NCBI RefSeq assembly: GCF_014490555.1
Contig: NZ_CP061032.1
Location: forward strand, 186,001 to 250,000
DNA: 64,000 nt
Origin: Corynebacterium lujinxingii
GTDB lineage: Bacteria > Actinomycetota > Actinomycetes > Mycobacteriales > Mycobacteriaceae
Direction of reading: 5' to 3'
Position 1 is the first letter of the stretch. Each line of letters starts with the position of its first letter. Shown here in pieces: positions 51,951 to 60,238 of the stretch. Under the pieces are notes generated by a model. The model did no database searches. It had not been told where the DNA came from and was given only the letters and a program-made list of their open reading frames with translations. Both the position numbers and the translations under genes were made by a program.

Positions 51951-52703
51951 CTAGGAACTTGGAGCGATTGCAGACCACTCGACGGTCACCGTGTTGTCGC
52001 TGAGCCGCCGACGCTGGGGTGTCACCGGCCAGTCCGCGGCCAAGTCGGCAAGCGCGTGCCGCCACCGCACGCGAGGCCCGTGGGGTGCCCAGCCGGCGGC
52101 GCGCTCCCAGGCGGCGTCGGCGTCGGATAAAAACGCGTGGATGGCCTCGCCGGGGACGTTGCGGTGGATCAGCGCTTTTGGCAGCCGCTCCGCCACATCG
52201 GACGGGGTGGGGGTGTGGTGGGGGTCCCAGGACAGGGTGAGGGAGCGGGGGCCGGTGCCGTCGAGAAGCAACCATGCGCAACGACGACCCACCTCGTCGC
52301 AGGTGCCTTCGATGAACAACCCGCCGGGGGCGAGGCGCGAGCAGACGGTGTCCCACACGTCGGCAACTTGGTCGACGTCGTACTGGCGCAGCACGTTGAA
52401 GGCGCGAACGAGGTGGGGGCGGTAGCCGGCGAGTTCGAAGCCGCCGAGTTCGAAGCGCACCCCGTCGCGCGGCGGCAGGACGCGGGCGGGGTCGATCTCT
52501 AGCCCCACGACTTCGATGCCGTGGTGGATTTCGCGCAGCCAACGCGCCCATTCGACGGTGGTGGTGTGCGACGCGCCGTAGCCCACATCGACCGCCAACG
52601 GGGAAGGCACGGAGCGCAAAAGACACTGGACCCGCGGGTTGTAGCGGGTCCAGCGGTCTGACCTGCGCAGCCGGTTGAACCCGGTGGTGCCGCGGGTGAT
52701 CAC
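51951..52703 (-). CDS. class I SAM-dependent methyltransferase-like protein
   Basis: At least 250 residues. AVDVGYGASHTTTVEWARWL is a SAM-binding motif I variant (DVGYGAS) and VVGLEIDPARVLPP carries the acidic residue for the ribose. The target is unknown. GTG 52703 is the first standard start, but the frame stays open with coherent codons for 18 residues upstream to an ATT at 52757-52755. That ATT overlaps the upstream stop (TAATT) just as an ATG normally would, so the true start may be that ATT. Confidence 0.72.
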   Translation of the reverse strand: MITRGTTGFNRLRRSDRWTRYNPRVQCLLRSVPSPLAVDVGYGASHTTTVEWARWLREIHHGIEVVGLEIDPARVLPPRDGVRFELGGFELAGYRPHLVRAFNVLRQYDVDQVADVWDTVCSRLAPGGLFIEGTCDEVGRRCAWLLLDGTGPRSLTLSWDPHHTPTPSDVAERLPKALIHRNVPGEAIHAFLSDADAAWERAAGWAPHGPRVRWRHALADLAADWPVTPQRRRLSDNTVTVEWSAIAPSS

Positions 52704-52756
52704 CCCGTAGGGTTTTCCCGCGCCCGGGGTGGCGCGCAGGTTGTGGTAGTGGGGAA

Positions 52757-53248
52757 TTAGAGGTTCTCGCTAATCCACTGGTCGGTGAGCTTCGCCTCGT
52801 TTTCGACGATCTCCTCGAGCGCTTCGGCCACCTTCGGCTCGAGTGCGGCGCCCATGAACGGGATGTCGACCTTGGCTTCGAGCTCGTAGTCGAGCTTCGT
52901 GGCCTCACCGTCGCGGGTGGCGGTGTACTCGGCACCGAGCGACACCGGGGTGCCCTTCACGTCGCCGGTCATGGTGTGCTTGGCGCTGTCGCCGTCGAGA
53001 TCGCCGACGGTGACCACGCGCTTCAACTTCAGGTCCTGGGACACCATCGCCTGCGCGGCCGGCGGGAGGATGGAGGTCGGCAGGATCTCGAACAGGGTCG
53101 CGGTGTTGTCCGCGAACTCGTGGAGCTCGCCCGGCTCGGGGGAGAGCTTCTCCGCGATGTACTCCCAGTACTCGCGGGTGGCGTACGCCTGCGCGACCTT
53201 TTCGATCGGCTGGTTGATGGTCACGGTGATCTCACTACGTGCAGTCAT
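52757..53248 (-). CDS. DUF2505 SRPBCC-like protein
   Basis: A 163-residue START-like protein of the DUF2505 family: SEITVTINQPIEKVAQAYAT at the N-terminus, GAEYTATRDGEATKLDYELE and a C-terminal helix. It may bind a lipid or other hydrophobic ligand. TAGTCT (minus, 53261-53256) is seven bases upstream of the ATG. It is probably coupled to the methyltransferase gene downstream. Confidence 0.8.
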   Translation of the reverse strand: MTARSEITVTINQPIEKVAQAYATREYWEYIAEKLSPEPGELHEFADNTATLFEILPTSILPPAAQAMVSQDLKLKRVVTVGDLDGDSAKHTMTGDVKGTPVSLGAEYTATRDGEATKLDYELEAKVDIPFMGAALEPKVAEALEEIVENEAKLTDQWISENL

Positions 53249-53272
53249 GGGGGACAGACTACCGTTGTTGGC
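53249..53272. promoter_or_regulatory. 24-bp divergent leaderless promoter pair (murB)
   Basis: TAGTCT on the minus strand (53261-53256) and TACCGT on the plus strand (53260-53265) share the central TA. Each is seven bases from its start codon (ATG 53248 and GTG 53273). Spacing is base-for-base the same as at 1009-1032. Confidence 0.65.
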
Positions 53273-54274
53273 GTGTCAACCCCATCATTCGCCTCCCTGA
53301 CCACGCTGCGCGTCGGCGGCACCCCGGCCGACATTGTCGAGTGCACCACGGCTGAAGCGCTCGCGGCAACCGTCGCGCGTCTCGACGCCGCCGGCACCCC
53401 ACTGATCATCGTCGGCGGCGGCTCCAACCTGCTCGTCGCGGAAGGTGCGCTGGATCTTACGGCCGTGCTGGTGCGTAACACGGGCATTTCGCTTGTCGAC
53501 GACATCACGTTGCGCATCCAAGCCGGCACCGTCTGGGACAACGTGGTCGCCTTCGCGGTGGAGCACGGCCTCGGCGGTATCGAGGCGCTGTCCGGCATCC
53601 CGGGATCGGCGGGTGCGACCCCGGTGCAAAATGTCGGCGCATACGGCTCGGAGATCGCGGACGTGCTGACCCGCGTGCGGCTGTACAACCGCGAGACGGA
53701 GACGGACGAGTGGGTGCCGGCGTCGTCGCTGGATTTGGCGTATCGGTACTCGAATTTGAAGTTCACCTCGCGAGCCGTGGTGCTAGAAATCGAGCTGGAG
53801 CTGGAGAAGACAGAGCAGTCGATCCCGCTGCGGCACTTAGGCGGCGAGCGTGTCTCGCTGGCCGAGGCGCGCGAATCGGTACTTGAGACGCGCCGGGCGA
53901 AGGGCATGGTGCTAGATTCCGCCGACCACGACACCTGGTCGGCCGGGTCGTTTTTCACTAACCCCGTGGTGCCGGCCGCACTCGCCGACGACATTGAGGC
54001 GATAGTCGGCGAGGACCGCATGCCGCGCTTTGCCGCCGGTGACGGTCAGGTGAAACTGTCGGCTGCGTGGCTTATCGAGCGCGCCGGATGCCACCGCGGC
54101 TTCCCCGGCGAGGATGCGCCGGCTCGCCTATCGACGAAGCACACCCTCGCCCTGACCAACCGCGGCGCGGCAACGGCGGACGACATCGCCGCGTTGGCCC
54201 GGCGGGTGCAAGGGGTCGTCGAGAAGCAATTCGGCGTTGAGCTGCACCCCGAGCCGGTCTGGGTGGGACTCTAA
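53273..54274 (+). CDS. murB: UDP-N-acetylenolpyruvoylglucosamine reductase
   Basis: A 333-residue FAD enzyme that reduces UDP-GlcNAc-enolpyruvate to UDP-MurNAc in peptidoglycan synthesis. IIVGGGSNLLVAE binds FAD; GIPGSAGATPVQNVGAYG and YRYSNLKF (active-site Tyr/Arg) are visible; the proton-donor Ser is in WSAGSFFTNP. It is a type I MurB. GTG 53273 fits the leaderless spacing. The stop overlaps the convergent fadD stop (CTAA). Confidence 0.93.
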   Translation: MSTPSFASLTTLRVGGTPADIVECTTAEALAATVARLDAAGTPLIIVGGGSNLLVAEGALDLTAVLVRNTGISLVDDITLRIQAGTVWDNVVAFAVEHGLGGIEALSGIPGSAGATPVQNVGAYGSEIADVLTRVRLYNRETETDEWVPASSLDLAYRYSNLKFTSRAVVLEIELELEKTEQSIPLRHLGGERVSLAEARESVLETRRAKGMVLDSADHDTWSAGSFFTNPVVPAALADDIEAIVGEDRMPRFAAGDGQVKLSAAWLIERAGCHRGFPGEDAPARLSTKHTLALTNRGAATADDIAALARRVQGVVEKQFGVELHPEPVWVGL

Positions 54275-55992
54275 GACTCCGCGAGTTTTTCCAGCAGGTC
54301 GTCGCGCACCTCGCGGCGGCGGATCTTGCCCATCTGGTCCTTCGACAGTTCGTCGAAGTGGTAGAAGGTGCGGGGCACCTTGTAGCGGGTGAGGTTCTCG
54401 CGCGCGAACTCTTTGAGACCGTCCGGGTCGAGGGCTGCGCCGTCGTTGAGCACGACGCAGGCGACGACGTCCTCGGAGCCGTCGGAACGCGGGCGGCCCA
54501 CCACGGCGACATCCGCGACGTCCTTGTGGGTGCGGATGACCTCCTCGACCTCCGCCGGGTAGACGTTGAACCCGCCGGTGATGATGAGCTCCTTGATGCG
54601 GGAGACGAGCTTGATAAAGCCGTCCTCCTCCATGACACCCATGTCGCCGGTGCGGAACCAGCCGTCGTGGAAGACCTTCTCGGTGGCCTCCGGGTTGTTG
54701 AAGTAGCCGCTGAACACCTGCGGCCCTTTGACTAGGATCTCGCCGGTCTCGCCGAACGGCATGTCCTCGTCCGGGTTGTCGGGGTTGACGATGCGGATCT
54801 GCGTGTCCGGGAACGGGATGCCGATGTAGCCGGGGCGGCGGTCGGCTGATTCCGGGTTACCCACGATGATCGGGGAGGTCTCGGTCAGGCCGTACCCCTC
54901 GACGAGGTGGCCGCCGGTGGACTGCTCCCATTCCTCGATGATTTCCTTCGGCAGCGACGAGGCGCCGGAGAAGCCGATCTGCACCTTCGACAGGTCGACG
55001 TTTTTCTTCTTCGCGGCCTTGAGCATGCGCTCGAATACGGTGGGCACGCCCGGCACGAACGTCGGCGGGGTCTTCTTCACCGCCTGCATGATCAAATCCA
55101 TCTTCGGTGCCGGCAGCAACACGAGTTCGGAGCCGATGAGCACCGTCAGCGTCAGTGAGAACGTCAGGCCGTAGGCGTGGAAGAACGGCAGGGTGGCCAG
55201 CATGCGTTGGTTGCCCTGCTGCAGTTCCTTCACCCAGGCCTGGCCCTGCAGCGGGTTGGCGATGAGGTTCGAGTGCGACAGCGCCGCGCCCTTCGGGGTG
55301 CCCGTTGTGCCGGAGGTGTAGAGGATCACCGCAGTGCTTTCCGGAGTGATGTCCTCTGGGGCTTCCAGGTCGCTGCCGAAGCCGCCGATGGCGGAACTCG
55401 TCAGCACCTCCCACGGCACGGTGTGCTTGCTCGGTCCGGTCAGCGCGGCGCGGGTCTCGAGGATCTTCGGAAGCGGAATGCGCAGCGCAAGTTGCTGGAC
55501 GCGCGGCATCGCCTTGGTCATGTTCACGCTGACCACGGTCTCCAGCGGGGTGTCGGCGCGCAGTTTTTCCAAGGTGTCGGCGGTTTTATCCCACACGATG
55601 GCCACGCGCGCGCCGTGGTCGATGAACTGCGGGCGCAGCTCGTGGGCGGTGTAGAGCGGGTTGTGCTCCACGGCGATTGCGCCGATTTTTTGCACCGCGA
55701 AGAACGCGGCGACGTGCTGGGGGCAGTTCGGCAGCATGATGGCCACGCGGTCACCGGGGCGCACACCGAAGGCTTTCAGGCCGGCGGCGGCGCGGCGCAC
55801 CTCGCGGTCGAGCTCGGAAAACGTCTGGGTGCGGCCGAAAAACCGGGTAGCCACGTTGTTGCCGTTGGCGGCGAGGTTGTCGTCGTAAAGCTCGCCGAGC
55901 GTCTTCCCGCCGTACTCCAGTGAGTGGGCGGTCCATTCGGGGTAGTAGCGCAGCCAGGGCTTTTCTTCGTTGACGTTGGCGGTGGAAGTCAT
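54271..55992 (-). CDS. fadD: long-chain fatty acid-CoA ligase
   Basis: A 573-residue acyl-CoA synthetase. The P-loop is ILYTSGTTGTPKGA, the adenylate motif is EGYGLTETSP, and FRTGDMGVMEEDGFIKLVSRIKELIITGGFNVYP includes the hinge and fatty-acid signature; the catalytic Lys is in DQMGKIRRRE. It activates fatty acids for degradation or lipid (possibly mycolate) synthesis. The ORF runs to 56136, but ATG 55992 has TAGGGT exactly seven bases upstream. A fragment of a second such gene lies just upstream. Confidence 0.92.
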   Translation of the reverse strand: MTSTANVNEEKPWLRYYPEWTAHSLEYGGKTLGELYDDNLAANGNNVATRFFGRTQTFSELDREVRRAAAGLKAFGVRPGDRVAIMLPNCPQHVAAFFAVQKIGAIAVEHNPLYTAHELRPQFIDHGARVAIVWDKTADTLEKLRADTPLETVVSVNMTKAMPRVQQLALRIPLPKILETRAALTGPSKHTVPWEVLTSSAIGGFGSDLEAPEDITPESTAVILYTSGTTGTPKGAALSHSNLIANPLQGQAWVKELQQGNQRMLATLPFFHAYGLTFSLTLTVLIGSELVLLPAPKMDLIMQAVKKTPPTFVPGVPTVFERMLKAAKKKNVDLSKVQIGFSGASSLPKEIIEEWEQSTGGHLVEGYGLTETSPIIVGNPESADRRPGYIGIPFPDTQIRIVNPDNPDEDMPFGETGEILVKGPQVFSGYFNNPEATEKVFHDGWFRTGDMGVMEEDGFIKLVSRIKELIITGGFNVYPAEVEEVIRTHKDVADVAVVGRPRSDGSEDVVACVVLNDGAALDPDGLKEFARENLTRYKVPRTFYHFDELSKDQMGKIRRREVRDDLLEKLAES

Positions 55993-56011
55993 GCGCACCA
56001 CCCTACGCCCA

Positions 56012-56083
56012 AACCTACGGTTGCGTAAGGAGCTCGAGCAGGGTGTCGCGGACCTCGCGGCGGCGGATTGCGAACCGTAGGTT
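56012..56083. repeat. 11-bp inverted repeats bracketing the fadD fragment
   Basis: AACCTACGGTT (56012-56022) and its exact reverse complement AACCGTAGGTT (56073-56083) enclose 50 bp that include most of the fadD tail remnant. They are not part of a terminator and may mark a recombination or excision scar. Confidence 0.65.
56015..56068 (-). pseudogene. remnant of the 3' end of a second fadD gene
   Basis: On the minus strand, 56068-56015 reads IRRREVRDTLLELLTQP and then TAG. The intact fadD ends IRRREVRDDLLEKLAES and then TAG: 12 of 17 residues agree, with the same distance to the stop. Upstream of Ile the match stops, so the catalytic Lys and everything before it are gone. It is a relic of a tandem or displaced fadD copy, now lying between fadD and the ParA-like gene. 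Confidence 0.7.
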
Positions 56084-56159
56084 GTGTTGCACTGCACGGG
56101 CCCGCGAGTTGCTTTACACTGGCCGCCGAACATCAATCGGGGGATTTTTGGGGGATTTC

Positions 56160-57137
56160 ATGACCACGTTCCACGACGCCGCCATGCCGGAGCTCGAACT
56201 GACTCCGCCTGCCGTGCTCGACCAGACCAACCTGGTGGACCCGGTGAAGTCGCCGCCGAAGCAGGGTTGGCGCAAATTCGTCCACACCGCCACCCGCGGC
56301 CGGATCAATCCGGGCGGCTCCCGCAAAGAACTCGAGGAGCAGCAGCTTATCGACGCCATCCGCGCACCACTTCGCGGCGACTACCGCATCGCGGTGATGA
56401 GCTTGAAAGGTGGGGTGGGTAAGACGACGACCACGGTCGCGCTCGGCGGCGTGTTCGCGCAAACCCGCGGCGACCGTGTGATCGCCATCGACGCCAACCC
56501 GGACTTAGGGACGTTGGCTCAGCGCGCCGCGACCGCGCCGCCGGCGACCATTAGGGACCTGCTGCACGCTCCTGAAACACACCGCTACCCGCAGGTGCGC
56601 GCCTTTACCAACCAGGCCGCCTCGCGTCTCGAGGTCATCGGGTCCGAGCGCGACCCGGCCGTGTCGGAGGCGTTCTCGGAGGCGGACTACCGCCGTGCAA
56701 TCGACATCCTGCAGCACCACTACAACGTCATCCTCACCGACTGCGGCACTGGCCTGATGCACTCCGCGATGGCGGGTGTGCTCGACCTGGCCAACGCGCT
56801 CGTGCTGGTCACCTCTCCAGCTCTTGACGGCGCGCAATCGGCATCCGCCACCCTGGACTGGCTCAACCTGCACGGCTACGACCAACTGGCGGCAAACGCC
56901 GTCGTGGTGGTGTCCGCGTCCGCGCCGGGTAAACCGACGATCGATATGGAGAAAGTCGCCGAGCACTTCGCGTCACGCACCCGAGCCGTGCACACCATTC
57001 CGTACGACCGCCACCTGGCAGAAGGTGCGGTCGTCGACTTGGAACGCATGGCTCCCGCGACGTTGAAGGCCTATCAGTATCTCGCGGCCACGGTGGCGCA
57101 GGACTTCGGTGCCTGGCACCGCCACGCCGCGCATTAA
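56160..57137 (+). CDS. MinD/ParA-family ATPase, orphan
   Basis: A 325-residue protein. An N-terminal region of about 75 residues (Pro-rich, with QGWRKFVHTATRGRINPGG) precedes a deviant Walker A MSLKGGVGKTTTTVAL, IAIDANPDLGTLA, and ILTDCGTGLMHSAM for Walker B. The shape resembles EspI/MinD-like proteins of actinobacteria more than chromosomal ParA; no ParB or ESX gene is nearby. TACACT at 56115-56120 is the likely -10. ATG 56160 follows a G-rich leader. The role is unknown. Confidence 0.82.
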   Translation: MTTFHDAAMPELELTPPAVLDQTNLVDPVKSPPKQGWRKFVHTATRGRINPGGSRKELEEQQLIDAIRAPLRGDYRIAVMSLKGGVGKTTTTVALGGVFAQTRGDRVIAIDANPDLGTLAQRAATAPPATIRDLLHAPETHRYPQVRAFTNQAASRLEVIGSERDPAVSEAFSEADYRRAIDILQHHYNVILTDCGTGLMHSAMAGVLDLANALVLVTSPALDGAQSASATLDWLNLHGYDQLAANAVVVVSASAPGKPTIDMEKVAEHFASRTRAVHTIPYDRHLAEGAVVDLERMAPATLKAYQYLAATVAQDFGAWHRHAAH

Positions 57138-57143
57138 TCACGG

Positions 57144-57413
57144 TCAAAATCCTCTGTAGACCTCACCACGAGGGGCGATGCGGAGGACCTCGATGATGAC
57201 AACGTCTTGGTCTACCGAGTAGATGATCCGGAATCCACCGACGCGGATACGAAAGTCGTTATGCCCGGTCAGCCGGACGCAGCCGGTCGGAAACGGGTTT
57301 CGAGCGAGGCTCTGCAGTGCGCCTACGATTCGTTCGAAATTCGCTCGGTCACCGCGTCTTATTTTCTTAAGGTCGCGACCGGCCTGGTTGGTCAGCTCGA
57401 TTCGGTATTGCAT
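57144..57413 (-). CDS. RelE/ParE-family toxin
   Basis: An 89-residue type II toxin-fold protein. MQYRIELTNQAGRDLKKI is the N-terminal strand and helix, and GCVRLTGHNDFRIRVGGFRIIYSVDQDVVIIEVLRI is the core sheet with the basic residues used by RelE-type mRNA interferases. It may cut ribosome-bound mRNA. GGAGGGG precedes ATG 57413. Unusually it is divergent from, not downstream of, its presumed antitoxin. Confidence 0.82.
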   Translation of the reverse strand: MQYRIELTNQAGRDLKKIRRGDRANFERIVGALQSLARNPFPTGCVRLTGHNDFRIRVGGFRIIYSVDQDVVIIEVLRIAPRGEVYRGF

Positions 57414-57430
57414 TGACCCCTCCGCAAAAA

Positions 57431-57456
57431 AGTGTACAGTATGTACAAACTGTACA
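57431..57456. promoter_or_regulatory. operator with three TGTACA repeats
   Basis: TGTACA occurs at 57433-57438, 57442-57447 and 57451-57456, a strict nine-base period. The outer copies extend into a 9-bp perfect inverted repeat (GTGTACAGT and ACTGTACAC). It lies in the 69-bp gap between toxin and antitoxin starts and overlaps TACACT, a good -10 for the toxin strand. An antitoxin bound here would control both directions. Confidence 0.72.
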
Positions 57457-57482
57457 CATTGAAGTTTAGGGAAGGTGGCATT

Positions 57483-57785
57483 GTGGGCAACTCAGGTGAG
57501 GCGATAGCACTGGCCGATCTGCGGGGCCGACTCGGGGAGACGGTCGACCGCGCAAACTACGCGGGCGAAAGGGTGCTCATCACGCGGAATGGAAAGTCCG
57601 CTGCAGCGATTGTCCCAGTGGAAGATCTGCTGCTGTTGGAGGAGATCGAACAGGTCGCTGACCGCGAGTTGCTCCGTCGTGCGCGTGTGCAGGATGACGG
57701 AACGCGCACACGGTTGAAGGAGCTGTTGAAGCGCTTCGCGGAGGAGGACGCACGGGAAGAAGCAGGCGCCCTGACCGCGGAGTAG
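57483..57785 (+). CDS. Phd/YefM-family antitoxin
   Basis: A 100-residue protein. The N-terminal Phd/YefM DNA-binding fold reads ALADLRGRLGETVDRANYAG, followed by VLITRNGKSAAAIVPVEDL. The C-terminal helical part (LKELLKRFAEEDAREE) would wrap the toxin. GTG 57483 has GGAAGGTGG upstream; starts further upstream overlap the operator. mshA begins 21 bp after it. Confidence 0.82.
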   Translation: MGNSGEAIALADLRGRLGETVDRANYAGERVLITRNGKSAAAIVPVEDLLLLEEIEQVADRELLRRARVQDDGTRTRLKELLKRFAEEDAREEAGALTAE

Positions 57786-57806
57786 CCGCGCGGTAGTCTG
57801 GCGCGT

Positions 57807-59069
57807 ATGCGCGTCGCCATGATTTCCATGCACACCTCCCCGCTCGAGCAGCCGGGGACCGGTGATGCGGGCGGCATGAACGTTTACGTCCACAACATCG
57901 CCACCCAGTTGGCGCGGCAGGGCACGACGGTGGACGTGTTCACCCGCGCCACCCGTCCGAGTCAGGGTGAGATCGTGGAGGTGGAGCCGGGCTACCGGGT
58001 GGTCAACGTCGTCGCTGGCCCGTATGAGGGGCTGGAAAAAGAGGATCTGCCCACCCAGCTCGCCGCCTTTGCCGGTGGGGTGGTGCAGTTCACGCGCGCG
58101 AACGACGAGCATTACGACCTGATCCACTCCCACTACTGGCTCTCTGGCCAGGTGGGGTGGTTGCTCGCGGATCTCGCCGGTGTGCCGCTCGTGCACACCG
58201 GGCATACGTGGGCGGCGGTGAAAAACGCCTACGGGGTCGGCAGTTCGGAGTCGGAGGCGCGGCGTATCTGCGAGCAGCAACTCGTGGATAACGCGGAGTC
58301 GCTCGTGGTCAACACCGAGGATGAAACCGCGGAGCTGGCTCGGTTTTACGACGTCAACCCCGGGAAGATCTCCGTCGTCAGCCCGGGCGCGGACACGGAA
58401 CTGTTCACCCCGGGTACGAACCGCAACACCGAGCTCGCGCGGCGCCACCTGGGCATCCCACTGCACGCGAAGGTGGTGGCGTTCGTCGGTCGCCTGCAGG
58501 ATTTCAAGGGCCCACACGTGCTGCTGCGCGCGATGGGCGAGGTTGTGCGCCGCGGCCGTGTCGACGGCCCGCTGCGCGTAATCATCTGTGGCGGGGCGAG
58601 CGGAGCCGGCTCGTCGGTGGAGCGCTACCGCGAGATTGCCGACGAGGAGGGGTTGCGCCGGATCACGCGCTTTTTGGGCCCGCGCCCGCCGGAGGAGCTG
58701 GTCAGCATCTACCAGGCTGCGGACATCGTCGCGGTGCCGAGTTACAACGAAAGCTTCGGGCTCGTCGCCGTGGAAGCGCAGGCCACCGGCACCCCGGTCG
58801 TCGCGGCGAAGGTGGGCGGGCTGCCGCTGGCTGTCGTCGACGGCGAAACGGGTCTGCTTGTCGACGGTCACGTGCCAGAGAGTTGGGCGGACGCGCTCGA
58901 GCAGCTGCTTATCGACGACCCCACGCGTATCCAGATGGGCGAAACCGCAGTCGAACACGCGGGACGGTTCAGTTGGGCCGCGTCGGCCGAGCAGTTAGCC
59001 GAGGTCTACGCCGCCACACTCGACGGCTACGTGCCCTGCGGCGCGGCACGGAACGCCGGCGGCAACTAG
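57807..59069 (+). CDS. mshA: D-inositol-3-phosphate glycosyltransferase MshA
   Basis: A 420-residue GT4 enzyme that joins GlcNAc to inositol-3-phosphate, the first step of mycothiol synthesis. The N-terminal [18 protein letters not shown] binds the acceptor, [17 protein letters not shown] begins the donor domain, and [20 protein letters not shown] is the ESFG..E sugar-nucleotide motif. TAGTCT (57794-57799) is seven bases before ATG 57807. Its CTAG stop overlaps the convergent protease gene. Confidence 0.94.
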   Translation: MRVAMISMHTSPLEQPGTGDAGGMNVYVHNIATQLARQGTTVDVFTRATRPSQGEIVEVEPGYRVVNVVAGPYEGLEKEDLPTQLAAFAGGVVQFTRANDEHYDLIHSHYWLSGQVGWLLADLAGVPLVHTGHTWAAVKNAYGVGSSESEARRICEQQLVDNAESLVVNTEDETAELARFYDVNPGKISVVSPGADTELFTPGTNRNTELARRHLGIPLHAKVVAFVGRLQDFKGPHVLLRAMGEVVRRGRVDGPLRVIICGGASGAGSSVERYREIADEEGLRRITRFLGPRPPEELVSIYQAADIVAVPSYNESFGLVAVEAQATGTPVVAAKVGGLPLAVVDGETGLLVDGHVPESWADALEQLLIDDPTRIQMGETAVEHAGRFSWAASAEQLAEVYAATLDGYVPCGAARNAGGN

Positions 59070-60187
59070 CGGCCGAGCGCCTCGTTGAGGTTTTCGGCGA
59101 TCACGCCGCTGCCCCAGAACGTGAGCTCTTCAGTGTGGTGGTCCACGGCCTGCTCGACCTCGGTGCGGTTGAACTGGCCGCGCACGGCCTTGTCAGCGAG
59201 GTGGCGCGCATCGCGCTGGGCCGCGCCAACGGCCTTGCGGAATTCCGCGCGCGGCTCGAGTGGCTCGTAACCGGGGTTGAGGCGGCGGATCTCGTCATCG
59301 ACACGCTGCTCCTCCACACCGGACGGGGTGAACTCGGCGCGCGGGGCGGAGGATTCGGTGACCTTGAATACCTCGTTGACCTGGCCGTCCGGTACGCCGT
59401 AGGCGTCTTCGATGATGCGGTCGGCCGGCTGCGCTTTGCCCACCGGTCCCACGGCCATCGAGGAGATGCCGATAACGGCGCCGTCGCGTGGGTCGAAGTT
59501 CACGCCGCCGGAATCGCCTGGCTTATATCCGAGGTTCCACGAGTACACCGCGTTGCGGCTGCGCCCGATCTGGGTGGCGCACGTGCGCCCGGTGGTGGCA
59601 CCGTCCTTGCAAATCGGCTGGCCGAAGTTGTCCACCGACACCTCGCCCGGGCGCAGCGTGCGGAAGTCGCGGATGCCGGTGAGTTTCACCGGGTTGCCGC
59701 GGGTGTGCCCGGCGGCGTCGTGGGAGTGGGACAGGTTGGTGTCGGTGACGGTGTCGTCGATACGCACAATGCCCCAGTCCGCAGTGCGCGCGGCGGCGAG
59801 CGGGTTGAAAATCAGCATGGCTTCCAGCGGTACATGGTTCGACGCCTCACGCGTGCCAATGCGCGTGTAGCCGTCGCCGACGGGGACCGAAAATTCGCCG
59901 GTGATCTCCGGAAAGCCGGGCAGCGTGTTCACGCAATGTGAGGCGGTGAGCATGACCCGTGTGCCGCGCACGGTGCCGGCGGGGCCTTGCGAGCAGTCCA
60001 TGGCGTTGGCGGTCGGCGGGATCTTGATGTGCTCGCCGGTGGGCAGTTCCCGTGTGGTCGGCGGGTCGGCAGGAAAGGTGCGAAACGGCGCGCCGGGGGC
60101 GACGAGCGCGGGCGAGGCCGCCTGGGTAGGGGCGGCTGCAAGGCCGAGCAGTAGCGCGCCGGCGGCGAAAAATGCAGGTGTTCGCAT
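59066..60187 (-). CDS. secreted trypsin-like serine protease (S1)
   Basis: A 373-residue exported protease. The signal peptide ends near AAA/AQA at about residue 23. Triad: His in LTASHCV, Asp in [11 protein letters not shown], Ser in [12 protein letters not shown]. Cysteine pairs (MDCSQG/SHCV and PICKDG/RTCATQ) fit S1 disulfides. A helical C-terminal extension (about 255-373) contains [20 protein letters not shown]. It is a paralog of the next gene. TAGACT six bases before ATG 60187 suggests its own leaderless promoter. Confidence 0.87.
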   Translation of the reverse strand: MRTPAFFAAGALLLGLAAAPTQAASPALVAPGAPFRTFPADPPTTRELPTGEHIKIPPTANAMDCSQGPAGTVRGTRVMLTASHCVNTLPGFPEITGEFSVPVGDGYTRIGTREASNHVPLEAMLIFNPLAAARTADWGIVRIDDTVTDTNLSHSHDAAGHTRGNPVKLTGIRDFRTLRPGEVSVDNFGQPICKDGATTGRTCATQIGRSRNAVYSWNLGYKPGDSGGVNFDPRDGAVIGISSMAVGPVGKAQPADRIIEDAYGVPDGQVNEVFKVTESSAPRAEFTPSGVEEQRVDDEIRRLNPGYEPLEPRAEFRKAVGAAQRDARHLADKAVRGQFNRTEVEQAVDHHTEELTFWGSGVIAENLNEALGR

Positions 60188-60238
60188 ACTTCGAGTCTAA
60201 CCCCGCCAGCACGCTCAGACCGGGGGTGGCGGCGTGGG

